This document shows, piece after piece, positions 39,601 to 50,768 of a stretch of DNA of 64,000 bases. Position 1 is the stretch's first letter, and every line of letters begins with the position of its first letter. The position numbers and the translations under genes were made by a program. Source of the stretch: Congeria kusceri (taxonomy: Eukaryota; Mollusca; Bivalvia; Myida; Dreissenidae). The notes below the pieces were generated by a model, which was given only the letters and a program-made list of their open reading frames with translations, searched no databases and was not told the DNA's origin. Location: positions 38,873,618 to 38,937,617 of the forward strand of contig CM051027.1 in NCBI GenBank assembly GCA_027627225.1. Reading direction: 5' to 3'.

Positions 39601-41560
39601 CTGGCCGCCATTACGACGTAGTGTCACAGGCCGTCATTGTGATGTAGTGACACAGGCCAACATTGTGATTTTGTGTCACTGGCCACCATTGTAATGAAGT
39701 ATCACTGGCCGTCATTGTGATGTAGTGGCACAGGCCGTCATTGCGATGTAGTATCACTGGTCGCCATTGTGATGTAGTATCACTGGCCGCCATTGTGATG
39801 TAATGTTACAGGCCGATATGGTTATGTAGTGACACAGGCCAACATTGTGATTTTGTGTCACTGGCCACCATTGTAATGAAGTATCACTGGCCGTCATTGT
39901 GATGTAGTGGCACAGGCCGTCATTGCGATGTAGTATCACTGGTCGCCATTGCGATGTAGTGTCACAGGCCCTAATTGTAATGTAGTATCACTGGTCGTCA
40001 TTGTGATGTAGTATCACTGGCCGGCATTGTGATGTAATGTCACTCGCCGTCATTGTGATGCAGTCGCACTGGACGTCATTGCGATGCAGTGTTACAGGCC
40101 GCCTTTGCGATGTAGTGTCACAGGCCGTCATTGTGATGTAGTGTTATTAGCCATCATTGTGATATAGTAGCACTGGCCGCCATTGCGATGTTGTGTCACA
40201 GGCCGTCATTGTGATATAGTGTCATTAGCAATCATTGTAATATAGTAGCACTGACCACTTTCCAATGTTATGTAACAGGCCGTCATTGTGATGTAGTGTC
40301 ACATACCGTCATTGTGATGTAGTGTCATTGGCCTTCATTGTGATTGTAGCGCTGGCCGCCATTGCGATGTAGTGTCACAGGCCGTCATTAAGATGATATC
40401 TTAGAGGCATTCATTTTGATGTAGTAACAATGGTCGTCATTGCGATATAGTAGCACTGGTCTTCATTATGATGTAGTATCATTAAATTTGATTTATTAGC
40501 ATTGGCCATGATTGTGATGTAGTGTCAAAGGCCGTCATTAAGATGGTATGTTAGAGGCCGTTATTGTGAAGTAGTAGCACTGGTCGTCATTATGATATAG
40601 TAGCACTGGTCGTCATTGTGATGTAGTAGCACTGAACGTCATTGTGATGTAGTAGCACTGGCCTCCATTGCGATTTACTGCCACAGGTCGTCATTAAAAT
40701 GATATGTTAGAGGCCGTTACTGTGATGTAGTGGCACTGGTCGTCATTGTTATATAGTGTCAAAGGCCGTCATTGTAATGTATTAGCATTGGCCATCATTG
40801 CGATGTAGTAGCACTGGCCGCCATTCCGATGTAGTTTCACAGGACGTCATTAAGATGATATGTTAGAGGCCGTCATTGTGATGTAGTGGCACTGGTTATC
40901 ATTGTGATATCGTACCACTGGTCGTCACTGTGATGTAGTATAACTGGACGTCATTGTGATGTAGTGTCAAAGGCCGTCATTGTGATGTATAGTCACAGGC
41001 CGCCATTGCGATGTAGTGTCAAAGGCCGCCTTTGTGATGTAGTGTCACAGGCCGTCATTGCGATGGAGTGTCACGGGAAATCATTGTGATGTAGTGTAAC
41101 AGGCCGTCATTGTGATGTATTGTAACAGGCCGTCATTGTGATGATATGTAACAGGCCGTCATTGCGATGTTATGTAACAGGCCGTCATTGCGATGTAGTG
41201 TAACAGGACGTCATTCTGATGTAGTGACATAGGCCATCATTGCGATGTAGTGTCACAGGCCGTTATCGTGATGTAGTGTCACAGGCCGTCATTGTTTAGT
41301 AGTGTCACATGCCGTCATTTTGATGTAGTGTCACTGGCCGTCATTGTGATATAGTGTCATTGGCCACCATGGTGATGTAGTGCCATGGGCCACCATGGTG
41401 ATGTAGTGTCACTGACTGTCATTGTGATGTAGTGTGGCAGGTCGTCATTGTGACGGAGTGTTAAAGGCTCTCATTGTGATGCAGTGACACAGGCCGTCAT
41501 TATGATTTATTCTCACTGGCCGTCATTGTGATGTATAATGTCATTGGCCGAAATTGCAAT

Positions 41561-43200
41561 GTAGTGTCACAGGCCGTTGTTGTGATGTAGTGTCACAGGC
41601 CGTCATTGTATTGTAGTGTCATCGGCCGCCATTGTGGTGTAGTATCACTGGCCGTCATCGTGACGTAGTGTCACAGGCCGTCATTGTGATGTAGTATCAC
41701 TGGCCGTCATTGTGATGATGTATCAGTGGCCGTCATTGTGATGTAGTATAACTGGCGGCCATTGTGATGTAATGTCACTGGCCGTCATTGCGATGTAGTA
41801 GCACTTGCCGCCATTGCGATGTAGTGTCAAAGGCCGCCTTTTGCGATGTAGTGTCACAGGCCGTCATTGTGATTTAGTGTCATTGACCATCATTGGCATA
41901 TAGCAGCACTGGTTGTCATTGTGATGCACTATCACTGAACGTCATTGTGATGTATAGTCACAGGCCGCCATGTTGATGTGGCGTCAAAGGCCGTCAATGT
42001 GATGTAGTGTCACAGGCCGTCATTGTGATGTAGTGTCACAGGCCGTCATTGCGATGTTATGTAACAGGCCGTCATTCTGATGTAGTGACACAGGCCGTCA
42101 CTGCCATGTAGTGTCACAGGCCGTTATCGTGATGTAGTGTCACAGGCCATCATTGTTTAGTAGTGTTAAATGCGTCATTTGGATGTAGTGTCACTGGCCG
42201 TCATTGTGATGTAGTGTCACTGGCCACCATGGTGATGTAGTGTCACTGACGTCATTGTGATGTAATGTGGCAGGTCGTCATTGTGATGGAGTGTTAAAGA
42301 CTGTCATTGTGATGCAGTGACACAGGCCGTCATTGTGATGTATTATCACTGGCCGTCATTGTGATGTATAATGTCATTGGCCGTTATTGCGATGTAGTGT
42401 CACAGGCCGTTATTGTGATGTAGTGTCACAGGCCGGCATTGTATTGTAATGTCCATGGCCGCCATTGTGGTGTAGTATCACTGGCCGTCGTCGTGATGTA
42501 GTGTCACAGGCCGTCATTGTGATGTATTGTCACTGGCCGTCATTGTGATGATGTATCAGTGGCCGTCATTGTGATGTAGTATCACTGGCGGCCATTGCAA
42601 TGTTATGTCACTGGCCGTCATTGCGATGTAGTAGCACTTGCCGCCATTGCGATGTAGTGTCAATGGCCGCCTTTGCGATATAGTGTCACAGGTCGTCATT
42701 GTGATGTAGTGTCATTGACCATCATTAGGATATAGTAGCACTGGTCGTCATTGTGATGTCGTATCACTGAACGTCATTGTGATGTATAGTCACAGGCCGC
42801 CATTTTGATGTAGCGTCACAGGCCGTCATTGTGATGTAGTGACACAGGCCGTCATTGTGATGTAGTGTCACCGGCCGTCATTGTGATGTAGTGTCACAGG
42901 CCGTCATTGTGATCTAGTGTCACAGGCCGTCATTGTGATGTTATCTAACAGGCCGTCATTGCAATGTTATGTAACAGGCCGTCATAGCAATGTAGTGTGA
43001 CAGGCCGTCATTCTGATGTAGTGTCACAGGCCGTCTTTGCAATGTAATGTCACAGGCCGTTATCGTGATTAGTGTCACAGGTCATCATTGTTATGTAGTG
43101 TCAAATGCCGTCATTTTGATGTAGTGTCACTGGCTACCATTGTGATGTAGTGTCACTGACCGTCATTGTGATGTAGTGTGGCAGGCCGCCATTGTGATGG
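41561..43200. repeat. Diverged, shortened relatives of the 2,307-bp unit
   Basis: Two copies of an approximately 831-bp block follow the perfect array (landmark TATCAGTGGCC at 41721 and 42552). Each keeps the order of end-module and start-module landmarks of the 2,307-bp unit but lacks most of its middle. A third end-module remnant (GGAGAGTTAAAGGCTG) is near 43,200. Confidence 0.75.
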
Positions 43201-46200
43201 AGAGTTAAAGGCTGTCATTGTGATGTTATGAAACAGGCCATTATTGTGATGTAATGTCACTGGCCGCCTTTGCGAGGTAGTGTCACAGGCCGTCATTGTG
43301 ATATAGTGTCACAGGCCGTCATTGTGATCTATTATCACTGGCCGTCATTTTGATGTTATGTAACAGGCCATGATTGTGATGTTATGTAAACTGGCCGTCA
43401 TTGCGATGTTATGTAACAGGCCCTCTTTGCGATTTAGTGTTACAGGCCAGCATTGTGATGTAGTGTCAAAATCCGTCATTGTGATGTAGTGCCACAGGCC
43501 ACTATGGTGATTTTATGAAACAGGCCGTCATTGTGATGTAGTATCACTGGCCGTTATTATGATGTAGTGCCACTGGCCGCCTTTGCGATGTAGTGTCACT
43601 GACCGCCTTTGCGATGAAGTGTAACAGGCCGTCATTGTGATGTATTGTCACACTCCGTCATTGTTATGTTAATTAACAGGCCGTCATTGCGATGTTATGC
43701 AACAGGCCGTCATTGCGATGTAGTGTAACAGGCACTCATTCTCACTGTGATGTATCATCACATGCCGTCATTTCGATGTAGTGTCACAGGCCGTGATTGT
43801 GATGGAGTGTCACAGGCCGTCATTGTGATGTTTTGTAAAAGGCCGTCATTGTGATGTAGTATCACTGACCGTCATTGTTTTGTAGTGTCACACGCCGTCA
43901 TTGTGATGTAGTGTCACAGGCTGTCATTGAGATGTAGTGTCACAGGCCGTCATTGTGTTGTTATGTAACAGGCCCTCATTGTGATGTAGTGTCACAGGCC
44001 GTCATTGTGATGTGGTGTCACAGGCCGTCATTGTGATGTTATGTAACAGGCCGTCATTGTGATGTAGTATCACAGGCCGTCATTGTAATGAACTCTCACA
44101 GGCCGTCATTGAGATGTAGTGTCACAGGCCGTCATTGTGATGTAGTATCACTGGCCGTCATTGTAATGTAGTGTCACAGGCCGTCATTGTGATGTAGTGT
44201 CACTGGCCGTCATTGTGATGTAGAGTCACAGGCCGTCATTGTGATGTAGTATCACTGGCCGTCATTGTGATGTAGTGTCACAGGCCGTCATTGAGATGTA
44301 GTGTCACAGGCCGTCATTGTGATGTAGTATCACTGGCCGTCATTGTGATGTAGTGTCACTGGCCGTCATTGAGATGTAGTGTCACAGGCCGTCATTGTGA
44401 TGTAGTATCACGGGCCGTCATTGTGATGTAGTATCACTGGCCGTCATTGTAATGTAGTATCACTGGCCGTCATTGAGATGTAGTGTCACAGGCCGTCATT
44501 GTGATATAGTTTCACTGGCCGTCATTCTGATGTAGTGTCATTGGCCGTCAGAGTGATGTTATGTAACAGGCCGTCATTGTGATGTAGTATCACTGGCCGT
44601 CATTGTGATGTAGTGTCACTGGCCGTCATTGAGATGTAGTGTCACTGGCCGTCATTGTGATGTAGTATCACAGGCCGTCATTGAGATGTAGTGTCACTGG
44701 CCGTCATTGAGATGTAGTGTCACAGGCCGTCATTGTGATATAGTTTCACTGGCCGTCATTCTGATGTAGTGTCATTGGCCGTCAGAGTGATGTTATGTAA
44801 CAGGCCGTCATTGTGATGTAGTATCACTGGCCGTCATTGTGATGTAGTGTCACTGGCCGTCATTGTGATATAGTGTCACTTACCGTCATTGTGATGTAGT
44901 GTCACTGGCCGTCATTGAGATGTAGTGTCACTGGCCGTCATTGAGATGTAGTGTCACAGGCCGTCATTGAGATGTAGTATCATTGGCCGTCATTGTGATG
45001 TAGTGTCACAGGCCGTCATTGTGATGTAGTGTCACTGGCCGTCATTGAGATGTAGTGTCACAGGCCGTCATTGTGATGTAGTGTCACTGGCCGTCATTGT
45101 GATGTAGAGTCACAGGCCGTCATTGTGATGTAGTATCACTGGCCGTCATTGTGATGTAGTGTCACTGGCCGTCATTGTGATGTAGTATCACTGGCCGTCA
45201 TTGTGATGTAGTATCACTGGCCGTCATTGTGATGTAGTATCACTGGCCGTCATTGTGATGTAGTATCACTGGCCGTCATTGAGATGTAGTGTCACTGGCC
45301 GTCATTGAGATGTAGTGTCACTGGCCGTCATTGAGATGTAGTGTCACAGGCCGTCATTGAGATGTAGTGTCACAGGCCGTCATTGTGATGTAGTATCACT
45401 GGCCGTCATTGTGATGTAGTGTCACTGGCCGTCATTGAGATGTAGTGTCACAGGCCGTCATTGTAATGTAGTATCACTGGCCGTCATTGAGATGTAGTGT
45501 CACAGGCCGTCATTGTGATATAGTTTCACTGGCCGTCATTCTGATGTAGTGTCATTGGCCGTCAGAGTGATGTTATGTAACAGGCCGTCATTGTGATGTA
45601 GTATCACTGGCCGTCATTGTGATGTAGTGTCACTGGCCGTCATTGAGATGTAGTGTCACTGGCCGTCATTGTGATGTAGTGTCACTGGCCGCCATTGAGA
45701 TGTAGTGTCACTGGCCGTCATTGAGATGTAGTGTCACAGGCCGTCATTGAGATGTAGTATCATTGGCCATCATTGTGATGTAGTGTCACAGGCCGTCATT
45801 GTGATGTAGTGTCACTGGCCGTCATTGAGATGTAGTGTCACAGGCCGTCATTGTGATGTAGTGTCACAGGCCGTCATTGTGATGTAGTGTCACAGGCCGT
45901 CATTGAGATGTATTGTCACTGGCCGTCATTGTGATGTAGTGTCACAGGCCGTCATTGAGATGTAGTGTCACAGGCCGTCATTGTAATGTAGTGTCACTGG
46001 CCGTCATTGTGATGTAGTGTCACTGGCCGTCATTGTGATGTAGTGTCACAGGCCGTCATTGAGATGTAGTGTCACTGGCCGTCATTGTAATGTAGTGTCA
46101 CTGGCCGTCATTGTAATGTAGTGTCATTGGCCGTCATTGTAATGTAGTGTCACTGGCCGTCATTGTAATGTAGTGTCATTGGCCGTCATTGAGATGTAGT

Positions 46201-47848
46201 GTCACTGGCCGTCATTGTAATGTAGTGTCACTGGCCGTCACTGTGATGTAGTGTCACTGGCCGTCATTGTGATGTAGTGTCACAGGCCGTCATTGAGATG
46301 TAGTGTCACTGGCCGTCATTGTAATGTAGTGTCACTGGCCGTCATTGTAATGTAGTATCACTGGCCGTCATTGTGATGTAGTGTCACAGGCCGTCATTGA
46401 GATGTAGTGTCACAGGCCGTCATTGAGATGTAGTGTCACAGGCCGTCATTGAGATGTAGTGTCACTGGCCGTCATTGAGATGTAGTGTCACAGTCCGTCA
46501 TTGTGATGTAATGTCATTGGCCGTCATTGTAATGTAGTATCACAGGCCGTCATTGTGATATAGTATCACTGGCCGTCATTGTGATGTAGTGTCAAGTCGT
46601 CATTGTGATGTAATGTCATTGGCCGTCATTGTAATGTAGTATCACAGGCCGTCATTGAGATGTAGTATCACTGGCCGTCATTGTGATGTAGTGTCACAGG
46701 CCGTCATTGAGATGTAGTGTCACAGGCCGTCATTGTAATGTAGTATCACAGGCCGTCATTGTAATGTAGTATCACTGGCCGTCATTGTGATGTAGTGTCA
46801 CTGGCCGTCATTATGATGTAGTGTCACTGGCCGTCATTGAGATGTAGTGTCACTGGCCGTCATTGTGATATAGTGTCACTTACCGTCATTGTGATGTAGT
46901 GTCACTGGCCGTCATTGTGATGTAGTGTCACAGGCCGTCATTGTGATGTAGTGTCACTGGCCGTCATTGTGATGTAGTGTCACTGGCCGTCATTGTGATG
47001 TAGTGTCACTTGCCGCCTTTGCGATGTAGTGTCACTTTCCGTGATTGTGATGTAGTGTCACTGGCCGTCATTGTGATATAGTGTCACTGGCCGTCATTGT
47101 GATGTAGTGTCACTGGCCGTCATTGTGATGTAGTGTCACTGGCCGTCATTGTAATGTAGTATCACAGGCCGTCATTGTGATGTAGAGTCACAGGCCGTCA
47201 TTGTGATGTTATGTAACAGGCCGTCATTGTGATGTAGTGTCACTTGCCGCCTTTGCGATGTAGTGTCACTTTCCGTGATTGTGATGTAGTATCACTGGCC
47301 GTCATTGTGATTTAGTGTCTTTGGCCGCCTTTGCGATGTAGTGTCACTGGCCGTCATTGTGATGTTATGTAACAGGCCGTCATGGTGATTTAGTATCACT
47401 GGCCCTTCTTCTGATGTAGTGTCACAGGCCGTCATTGCGATGTAGTGTTACAGGCCGTCATTGTGGTGATATGTTAGAGTCCGTCATTGCGATGAAGTAT
47501 GACAGGCCGTATTTGTGATGTAGTGTCACAGGCCGTCATTGTGATGTAGTGTCACAGGCCGTCATTGTGATGTAGTGTCATTGGCCGTCATGGTGATGTA
47601 GTGTCACACGTCGTCATTGCGATGTAGTGTCACAGGCCGTCATGGTGATGTAGTGTCACAGGCCGTCGTTGTAATGTAGTGTCAATGGCCACCATTTTGA
47701 TGTAGTATCACTGGCCGCCATTGTGATGATATGTTAGAGGCCGTCAGTGCGATGTAGTTCAAGAGGCCGCCTTTGCGATGTAGTGTCAAAGGCCGTCATT
47801 GTGATGTAGTGTCACTGGCCGTCATTGCGATGTTATTTATTTGGCCGT
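43201..47848. repeat. Right flank: mostly homogeneous 26-bp monomers
   Basis: From about 43.9 to 47.2 kb monomers are close to consensus, differing mainly at the GTGATG/GAGATG/GTAATG and CACT/CACA positions. A marker block (GATATAGTTTCACTGG, then CAGAGTGATGTTATG) occurs at 44501, 44735 and 45515. The displacements are 234 and 780 bp, i.e. 9 and 30 monomers, as unequal exchange in register would give. The last kilobase is more degenerate and includes GCCGCCTTTGCGATG variants. Confidence 0.9.
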
Positions 47849-48050
47849 TATATAACGAACCTACAGGCACGAACGACCTACCGCGGTACGTAGCAAAGTT
47901 GCCAAAATATTATTAATACTGCTATTGGAACGACGTGCTTGTCTGAAAGACCATGCAGGTTGAATAAATATTTGCCTACAGTACTTATCTACGAATCTAG
48001 AACATTAGCCCCTTGGACAATATCCTCTTACAGAAGATTGCTAAGGCAGA
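47849..48050. other. Boundary sequence right of the satellite
   Basis: Unique-looking sequence starting GTTATATAACGAACC. It contains CATTAGCCCCTTGGACAA near 48003, a possible diverged first copy of the neighbouring 22-bp minisatellite. Confidence 0.5.
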
Positions 48051-48225
48051 CATTAACCCCTTCCAAACAGGATATTAGCCCTTCCAAACAGGGCATTAAC
48101 CCCTTCCAAACAGGACATTAACCCCTTCCAAACAGGACATTAACCCCTTCCAAACAGGACATTAGCCCCTTCCAAACAGGACATTAACCCCTTCCAAACA
48201 GGACATTAACCCCTTCCAAACAGGG
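48051..48225. repeat. 22-bp minisatellite, 8 copies
   Basis: The unit CATTAACCCCTTCCAAACAG plus GA is repeated eight times. Copy 2 is 21 bp, and copies 2 and 6 have TTAG for TTAA. Copies are otherwise nearly identical. It is unrelated in sequence to the 26-bp satellite 200 bp to the left. Confidence 0.95.
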
Positions 48226-49060
48226 AATTATTCGGGCGCTATATACACAATAAACTCAATGTTATGCGAATATGTCAGTATATGAAGTCATAGTAAGTCA
48301 CAGTTGCATGAAATCTAGTAAAAAATTCACAATATCTTAATAGATATTAACACGAATAAACATTCAAGCTATATTGTGCATCTATATTTTTATTTGTTTG
48401 ATATTGTCCTCACTGGAAACATCTGGATGGGGCTTGTGTCCTCGTTTGAATTGTTTAGGTTCCAATGGTGTACTGTTCGAGGGACTATCGCCGTTTACCC
48501 TTATCTATATGTATAAGAAGACTGCGCGCAATATACTGTACACGATCAAGTGCCTCTGTCTACAGGAAACTGAAACGCCGAAACTGATCTCAATAACAAG
48601 TAAGTACATGTACATATATAACGTTATAATATATTATATGTATATCGTACAGTCCCAAATAACAGCATCAGAGAATATGAGAATTCATAATCATTTACAC
48701 TGTCAATGGTCTCACTGTCCATAAACCACCATAAACGTGCATTCGTCTATTGTATTCTATCCAGTTTTCGTGGACTACCATCTGCTACAGACTTGAGTTA
48801 CAAACGACTTGTATTCCTTTGTCCATGCGACAATTGCATATTAATATTGGATACCATCTGAAAGCATATACGTCTACGACAACTGCACAATTGTTCACCC
48901 CATTGTGGTTTTATTTTCTCATTTTTAGTTTCAATAATATCTTTTTGGTACTGGCACACCAACAAATGTCTTGTACTATGAATAGGACTGGGAGACAAAC
49001 AACAAGAGCTGGCGGAAGATAGCGCGCTCGACTTTTCATGTGCTTGTCAGAGTTTCTGCC
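48226..49060. other. Spacer with weak exon-like signals
   Basis: There is no recognisable gene. A 34-nt segment, 48566-48599, is flanked by a good acceptor (CTCTGTCTACAG) and a perfect GTAAGT donor, so it could be a microexon, but nothing ties it to a product. The 116-residue open frame covering this place has no domain I recognise. Confidence 0.35.
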
Positions 49061-49400
49061 ATTTTTTCTAAAGCAAACTGTATAGTAGGGGCCAATAAAA
49101 CAAATTTTTTTTCTCGAGTTACTGAGTGAAGCATTTTCTAAATTTCAAAACAGTGACCTTGACTTTGACCCAACTAACCCCATATGCAATGTCTCGTTAT
49201 ACAGTATCTATAAATTGAATTTTGTTAAAATATTTCAATTTGTTCTCGAGCTATAAAGCAGAAGATTTTTTTCTATTTTTAGTAACAGTGACCTTGACCT
49301 TGACCCCACCCAACCCACCACAGATGCAATCCCGAGTAAAGTGTTGCTTTAGGGTATTTATGTATAAAGGTTCATTATCAAGTTAGAGAGTGGAAATCAA
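49061..49400. repeat. Dispersed repeat fragment with TGACCTTGACC motifs
   Basis: Two diverged units carry CAGTGACCTTGACTTTGACC (about 49150) and CAGTGACCTTGACCTTGACC (from 49287), each followed by a GATGCAAT or ATGCAATG block. The motif is shared with the element at 1.1-2.1 kb, but the surrounding sequence is not. Confidence 0.6.
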
Positions 49401-49430
49401 AATCACCATTTCACCCACTTAAAATTGTTT

Positions 49431-49990
49431 AAGTGTAAAAATGCCCATAATTTTTACGAATTTCAAACTAGAGTTATCAAAATTGGCCTATGAGTTCATT
49501 TTAATATAGGGAATAAGTGTTCTAAGTTTGAATGACATCCTTCAAGCCATTCCTGAGAAACCTGCTTACCGAAAAACTTAAACCTGTTTATAAAGCTTAT
49601 ATGTAAAATTTGTAAGTGTAAAAAGGCCCATAATTTTGACAAATTTCAAACTAGATTATCAAAATTGGCCTATGCGTTCATTTTAATGTAGGATCGAATA
49701 GGTGTTCTAAGTTTGAATGAAATCCCTGAAGCCATTCTTGAGAAATCATCTTACCGAAAAACTTCAACCTGTCCATATAGGTTATATGTAACATTTCGAA
49801 GTGTAAAAAGGCCCATAATTTTTTGACAAATTTCGATGTAGAGTTACCAAGCTTGGCCGATTTTAATGTGGGGAATAAGCGTTTTAAGTTTGAATGAAAT
49901 CTTTCAAGCCATTTATGAGAAAATAGCTTACCGAAAAACTTTAACCTAGTTCGGACGCCAACGCCAACGCCTACGCCGGGTCGAGTAGAA
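49431..49990. mobile_element. Tandem-cored dispersed element, 183-185 bp period
   Basis: AAGTGTAAAAAGGCCCATAA and close variants start units at 49431, 49614 and 49799. Each unit ends in a CTTACCGAAAAACTT block. The element ends in a GC-rich tail, CGGACGCCAACGCCAACGCC, similar in style to the ACGGAC tails of the other elements here. The 120-residue minus-strand open frame across it is a translation of the repeat, not a gene. Confidence 0.7.
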
Positions 49991-49999
49991 TAGCTAGCC

Positions 50000-50726
50000 T
50001 TTTCTTCCGAAAATCGAGCAAAAACGCCATGTCGATTCATTTAACAATTAAATGTTTGTTGCTTGTTATGTCCGTACAGTAATTATGTATAGTAAATTTG
50101 GCTATATTTCAGTTGTTCGTACATTTTTTGGAACAAGCTGAGCAATACGGACATTTGATTTTGCCATCCCTCCTCAGTTAACGACTGTTTTAATCAGCAT
50201 AATTGTGTTGAGTGAAGTCTCGTTAAGAAGTTTCTGATAACACCAGTGTAACATTTATTTCCCATTTGCGCCGTGGATAAATGCGTTGCAAATAACCCCT
50301 CTAGCAATCAGTGGCGGCCAATCTTGATGAGCTGGGATACTCAGACATTTAGGTCGCGCATGAAACTAATGTCCAGGTTTTGTCATCCTGACCGGTTAAA
50401 ACGCTTGGTATTCGTCGCTTCTTTTGGTACAAATAGAAATGATACATTAATTTTATATTAACATCTAGAGTAGTCATTCTATTTGTCTGGTGCATTTTTA
50501 TCAGTATCTTATTGCTAATGTTTTTATTACTTGTTGTGCAAGGAATAAAAAGTCATTGTACAGTAATTATCCTAAAAGTACACATGACTCCAATTAGTTA
50601 AATGTGTTTCCTATATCATACGCGGGTTTTTAATTTCTGCTAAAATACACGTGCTGTAACTTTAAGATAAGGTTAACACAGATTTTGTTTCAAAATCAAC
50701 AAGGTTACACACAAATACGATACGTA
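50000..50726. other. Upstream region of the 50.8-kb secreted-protein locus
   Basis: AT-rich sequence. Short open frames (for example 50273-50461) show no domain or signal peptide. I see no other exon. Confidence 0.4.
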
Positions 50727-50730
50727 TTAA

Positions 50731-50737
50731 TATAAAG
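50731..50737 (+). promoter_or_regulatory. TATA box
   Basis: TATAAAG within ATTAATATAAAGTCTAG lies 32 bp before the ATG at 50769. With usual TATA-to-start spacing, transcription would begin only a few bases before the ATG, giving a very short leader. Confidence 0.5.
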
Positions 50738-50768
50738 TCTAGTGGGGAAGTGAGAAATACGTATAGCC

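Larger units (their letters stand above)
13877..41560. repeat. Higher-order repeat: 12 tandem units of 2,307 bp
   Basis: Units start at 13877, 16184, 18491, 20798, 23105, 25412, 27719, 30026, 32333, 34640, 36947 and 39254. The last ends at 41560, so the array holds exactly 12.0 units (27,684 bp). The left border is where sequence first matches the unit at ATGTAGTATCAC; the right border is where GCAATGTAGT continues into TGTCACAGGCCGTTG instead. I aligned landmarks by eye and found very few differences, all single-base, for example G to A at offset 728 (units 2, 8), A to T at offset 1579 (units 5, 6, 11), G to A at offset 941 (units 6, 11) and C to A at offset 1824 (units 7, 12). Each unit is about 88-89 diverged 26-bp monomers. 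True copy number may differ if the assembly collapsed or looped. Confidence 0.95.
6858..47848. repeat. 41-kb satellite array of a 26-bp monomer
   Basis: The whole block is tandem copies of one 26-bp monomer, with core GCCGTCATTGTGATGTAG followed by TGTCACT or TGTCACA. A sister form has GCCACCATGGTGATG at the 5' half. A 30-bp form carries an extra CATT. The plus strand is G+T rich (about 17 of 26 bases). Identity is low at the left edge, very high in the centre and high again at 44-47 kb. The array starts near GGCATTGGGATGTAGTG and ends near GATGTTATTTATTTGGCC. The many 60-110 residue open frames inside are by-products of the repeat. Confidence 0.97.

Noticed and set aside
14234..39939. Pair of 60-61 residue minus-strand frames every 2,307 bp
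   Set aside because: Repeats of the higher-order unit. The apparent protein repeat of 26 residues is three 26-bp monomers read through. Nothing suggests expression.
6858..47848. CRISPR array
   Set aside because: Regular 26-30 bp spacing at first sight, but there are no unique spacers; monomers follow each other directly in a eukaryotic context.
48374..49022. Open frames of 90-116 residues
   Set aside because: No recognisable domain, biased Tyr/Ile content from AT-rich DNA, and no supported start.
49678..50040. 120-residue minus-strand frame
   Set aside because: Covers the 183-185 bp repeat units and the GC-rich tail; repeated peptide segments reflect the DNA repeat.
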